The notes under the pieces: model-generated
What the model saw: the letters and a program-made list of their open reading frames with translations, nothing else
What the model was told of the DNA's origin: nothing
Database searches by the model: none
Position numbers and translations under genes: made by a program
From: CAYMFD01 sp964389475
GTDB taxonomy: Bacteria > Bacteroidota > Bacteroidia > Chitinophagales > Saprospiraceae
Length of the DNA: 25,874 bases
Assembly (NCBI GenBank): GCA_964389475.1
Contig: CAYMFD010000048.1
Location: forward strand, 1 to 25,874
Direction: 5' to 3'
Part shown: piece by piece, positions 24,329 through 25,874 of the stretch
Numbering within the stretch: position 1 is the stretch's first letter
Layout: each line of letters begins with the position of its first letter

Positions 24329-25282
24329 CTATCTGCAGGCGAGCGAGGTGATTAAATAGGTATCGCCCTCTTGCTTGTAGGTAAGGTCTAGTAGTAGGGA
24401 CCACTCCTTGAGTATCTCGTCTACATCGGTAGTAATATACTGACCAGATATGCGGCAATTGCTGATATCTACGCCAGCGGCGATCGCTATTTGCTTATTT
24501 ACATGGTGCGACAACTTGGGTAAGGCCTCTGCGATAAGCATATCCTTAAACACAAGGCTGTTCTTCATCCATGAGAAGTACTGACTGCCGAGCCCCGAAG
24601 TCTTGGCAAGGGTACCATTGATCAGCTGGACTCGATCATCTGCTCGGAGGTCTACCTTACGATTGTCTAGACTGTAGACGACATGTCCCTCTTCTACACC
24701 GACTTCGACATTACCTACAGTGGCATCAACTGCAAAGGCTGTCCCGACTACTGTGACTACGCCTTGGTCGAGTTGTATGTCAAATGACTTACCAGCTGGT
24801 TGCTTGGCTACGTCGAAGTAGGCTCTACCAGATAGGCTGACAGATCTGCTTTCATCCCAGTCTGTAGGCACCTCTAACTGACCATCTCTATCTAGGTGTA
24901 CGACAGACCCATCAGCGAGTGGCACAAGGAGTACGTCGTCTGTCGCTAGGTGTATGGTCGGTCCTGTGGGGACTGCCTTTTGGGTAGTGACATAGTAGAT
25001 ACCTGCCGCTAGTACGAGTACGGCGGCTAGCCACCACCATCGAGATGATGACGGCTGGGGTGTATCTATCTGGGGTGACACGGTTGCCCATGCTGCATCT
25101 GTATCAAAGGTCTGGTAACCATCAAGTGCATCGGCTGCATCGTGCAAGTCGCTCATCTCTCTGAGCTTGGCCAGGTTGTCCTGACTCTCTTGTTTCCATA
25201 CATTGAGGCTAGCTAGCTCCTCCGCAGAGGCGCTACCGGCCAGCACTTTAGTTATGATCTGATCTATATTCATAAGGGTCAT
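24329..25282 (-). CDS. FecR-family anti-sigma factor with DUF4974
   Basis: The 317-residue inner-membrane regulator has a cytoplasmic N-terminus (~1-80, sigma-binding), one TM segment (WWWLAAVLVLAAGIYYV, ~82-98), a periplasmic FecR domain (~108-205, including GSVVHLDRDGQL, GRAYFDVAKQ, VVGTAFAVDA) and a C-terminal DUF4974 domain (~238-315, NSLVFKDMLIAEALPKLS) that contacts the receptor STN domain. It transmits the receptor signal to the ECF sigma factor. The ATG at 25280-25282 overlaps the sigma stop by one base (TAATG). A second ATG three codons later (MNIDQII) is the more usual family start and cannot be excluded. Confidence 0.93.
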   Translation of the reverse strand: MTLMNIDQIITKVLAGSASAEELASLNVWKQESQDNLAKLREMSDLHDAADALDGYQTFDTDAAWATVSPQIDTPQPSSSRWWWLAAVLVLAAGIYYVTTQKAVPTGPTIHLATDDVLLVPLADGSVVHLDRDGQLEVPTDWDESRSVSLSGRAYFDVAKQPAGKSFDIQLDQGVVTVVGTAFAVDATVGNVEVGVEEGHVVYSLDNRKVDLRADDRVQLINGTLAKTSGLGSQYFSWMKNSLVFKDMLIAEALPKLSHHVNKQIAIAAGVDISNCRISGQYITTDVDEILKEWSLLLDLTYKQEGDTYLITSLACR

Positions 25283-25788
25283 TACTGGTAGATTTTTCCT
25301 GCGAGCATTTTTCTTAATAATTTGAATGCTTTGCCCATGTGGTTCTCTACCGTCTTTACTGATATATCTAGACTCTCAGCTATTTCGGTGTAAGTTAGTC
25401 CTTCCACTTTACTCATGATAAACACTTGACCGCATTTTGATGGTAAGTGTCGTATTGAGTCAAAGATCTGTTCTTTTAGCCACGCCTGATCAACATTTAT
25501 GTCTTCTACAGTAGGGGTATCGCTTATCTCACTTTCTCGTCGCTTGACACTCGCCTCTTTGCGGAGTATCTCGATCGCTTTATTACGACAAGATTGTATC
25601 AAGAATGCTCGGAGGTGCTGCACCTCGGCGATCTTCTTACGATTGCTCCATAGGTGTACCATGACCTCTTGCACCACATCCTCCGCCCTACTCCGATCGC
25701 TGACTATGGACACCACGGTATTGCATAACATATTGTAGTGAGTGCGGAATACCGCTTCGAAGTCTTCTTTGGTTTTGATGCTGGTCAT
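25282..25788 (-). CDS. ECF sigma factor, FecI/RpoE type
   Basis: The 168-residue sigma factor directs RNA polymerase to the genes of its uptake system. Region 2 is at ~12-80 (FEAVFRTHYNMLCNTV, RAEDVVQEVMVHLW, LIQSCRNKAIEILR). Region 4 is at ~110-165 with the helix-turn-helix YTEIAESLDISVKTVENHMGKAF. The layout and length match Bacteroidota FecI-like sigmas paired with FecR. It overlaps the FecR start by one base and is the first gene of the operon. A perfect -7 box lies 10 bases upstream of its ATG, so expression of the regulator itself is probably by the housekeeping sigma. Confidence 0.95.
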   Translation of the reverse strand: MTSIKTKEDFEAVFRTHYNMLCNTVVSIVSDRSRAEDVVQEVMVHLWSNRKKIAEVQHLRAFLIQSCRNKAIEILRKEASVKRRESEISDTPTVEDINVDQAWLKEQIFDSIRHLPSKCGQVFIMSKVEGLTYTEIAESLDISVKTVENHMGKAFKLLRKMLAGKIYQ

Positions 25789-25798
25789 GTTCTGCGAT

Positions 25799-25806
25799 CA
25801 AATATA
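25799..25806 (-). promoter_or_regulatory. TAnnTTTG -7 promoter element for the sigma/FecR/receptor operon
   Basis: The minus strand reads TATATTTG, a full consensus match, ending 10 bases before the sigma-factor ATG. The leader would be only a few bases. No -33 TTTG is visible at the usual spacing. The remaining sequence to 25874 shows no gene. Confidence 0.5.
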
Positions 25807-25874
25807 TCACTAACCTAGTCCCACAGGCAGCCCTGCTCCTATTAATGTGTAGCCATGTGTATCTTGGCGACAAG

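Overview
The window comes from a member of the Bacteroidota, most likely a Saprospira/Lewinella-type lineage. Several things point there. Gene starts lack Shine-Dalgarno sequences. Three starts are preceded by perfect TAnnTTTG -7 boxes. There is a FecI-type sigma / FecR-DUF4974 / TonB-receptor operon, an EGF-like lipoprotein, a lipoprotein with an acidic DGDGD stretch, a large Asp-box (BNR) secreted protein and a tandem CbbX-type AAA+ protein. No tRNA, rRNA, CRISPR array or transposase was seen.

Left part (1-6240, minus strand): a secreted Asp-box/BNR propeller protein of more than 1,070 residues runs off the left edge. Upstream of it is an 878-residue protein that joins two copies of an unrecognised N-terminal domain to two complete CbbX/SpoVK-type AAA+ modules. 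A 309-base intergenic stretch follows, holding a strong minus-strand terminator and a possible folded RNA. That terminator serves an EGF-like lipoprotein (6240-6722) whose start is abnormal.

Centre-left (6973-12235, plus strand): a translationally coupled cluster encodes a secreted M1 metallopeptidase, a SIMPL/DUF541 protein, a 7-TM-like membrane protein and a THEP1-like NTPase. A TRAP large permease (dctM) follows, with no DctQ or DctP in view.

Accessory island (12233-13080): an AT-rich Phd/YefM-YoeB type toxin-antitoxin module lies between two direct copies of a ~64-base repeat. The antitoxin is intact and has an operator-like TGTACC/GGTACA palindrome just upstream. The toxin is split by an in-frame TAA followed immediately by ATG, and every expected YoeB catalytic residue lies in the second piece.

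Centre-right (13227-18340): catalase-peroxidase katG (minus), a short-chain dehydrogenase (minus), a 73-residue unknown protein (plus), a LuxE-like adenylate-forming enzyme (minus) and a small lipoprotein (plus). Short tandem and direct repeats fill several gaps.

Right part (18478-25788, all minus): read in transcription order this is an ECF sigma factor, a FecR anti-sigma factor and a signalling TonB-dependent receptor (one operon from a TAnnTTTG promoter), then a monofunctional aspartokinase with its own TAnnTTTG promoter, then a lone family-5 solute-binding lipoprotein. The first three form a surface-signalling uptake system. The aspartokinase starts the aspartate amino-acid pathway.
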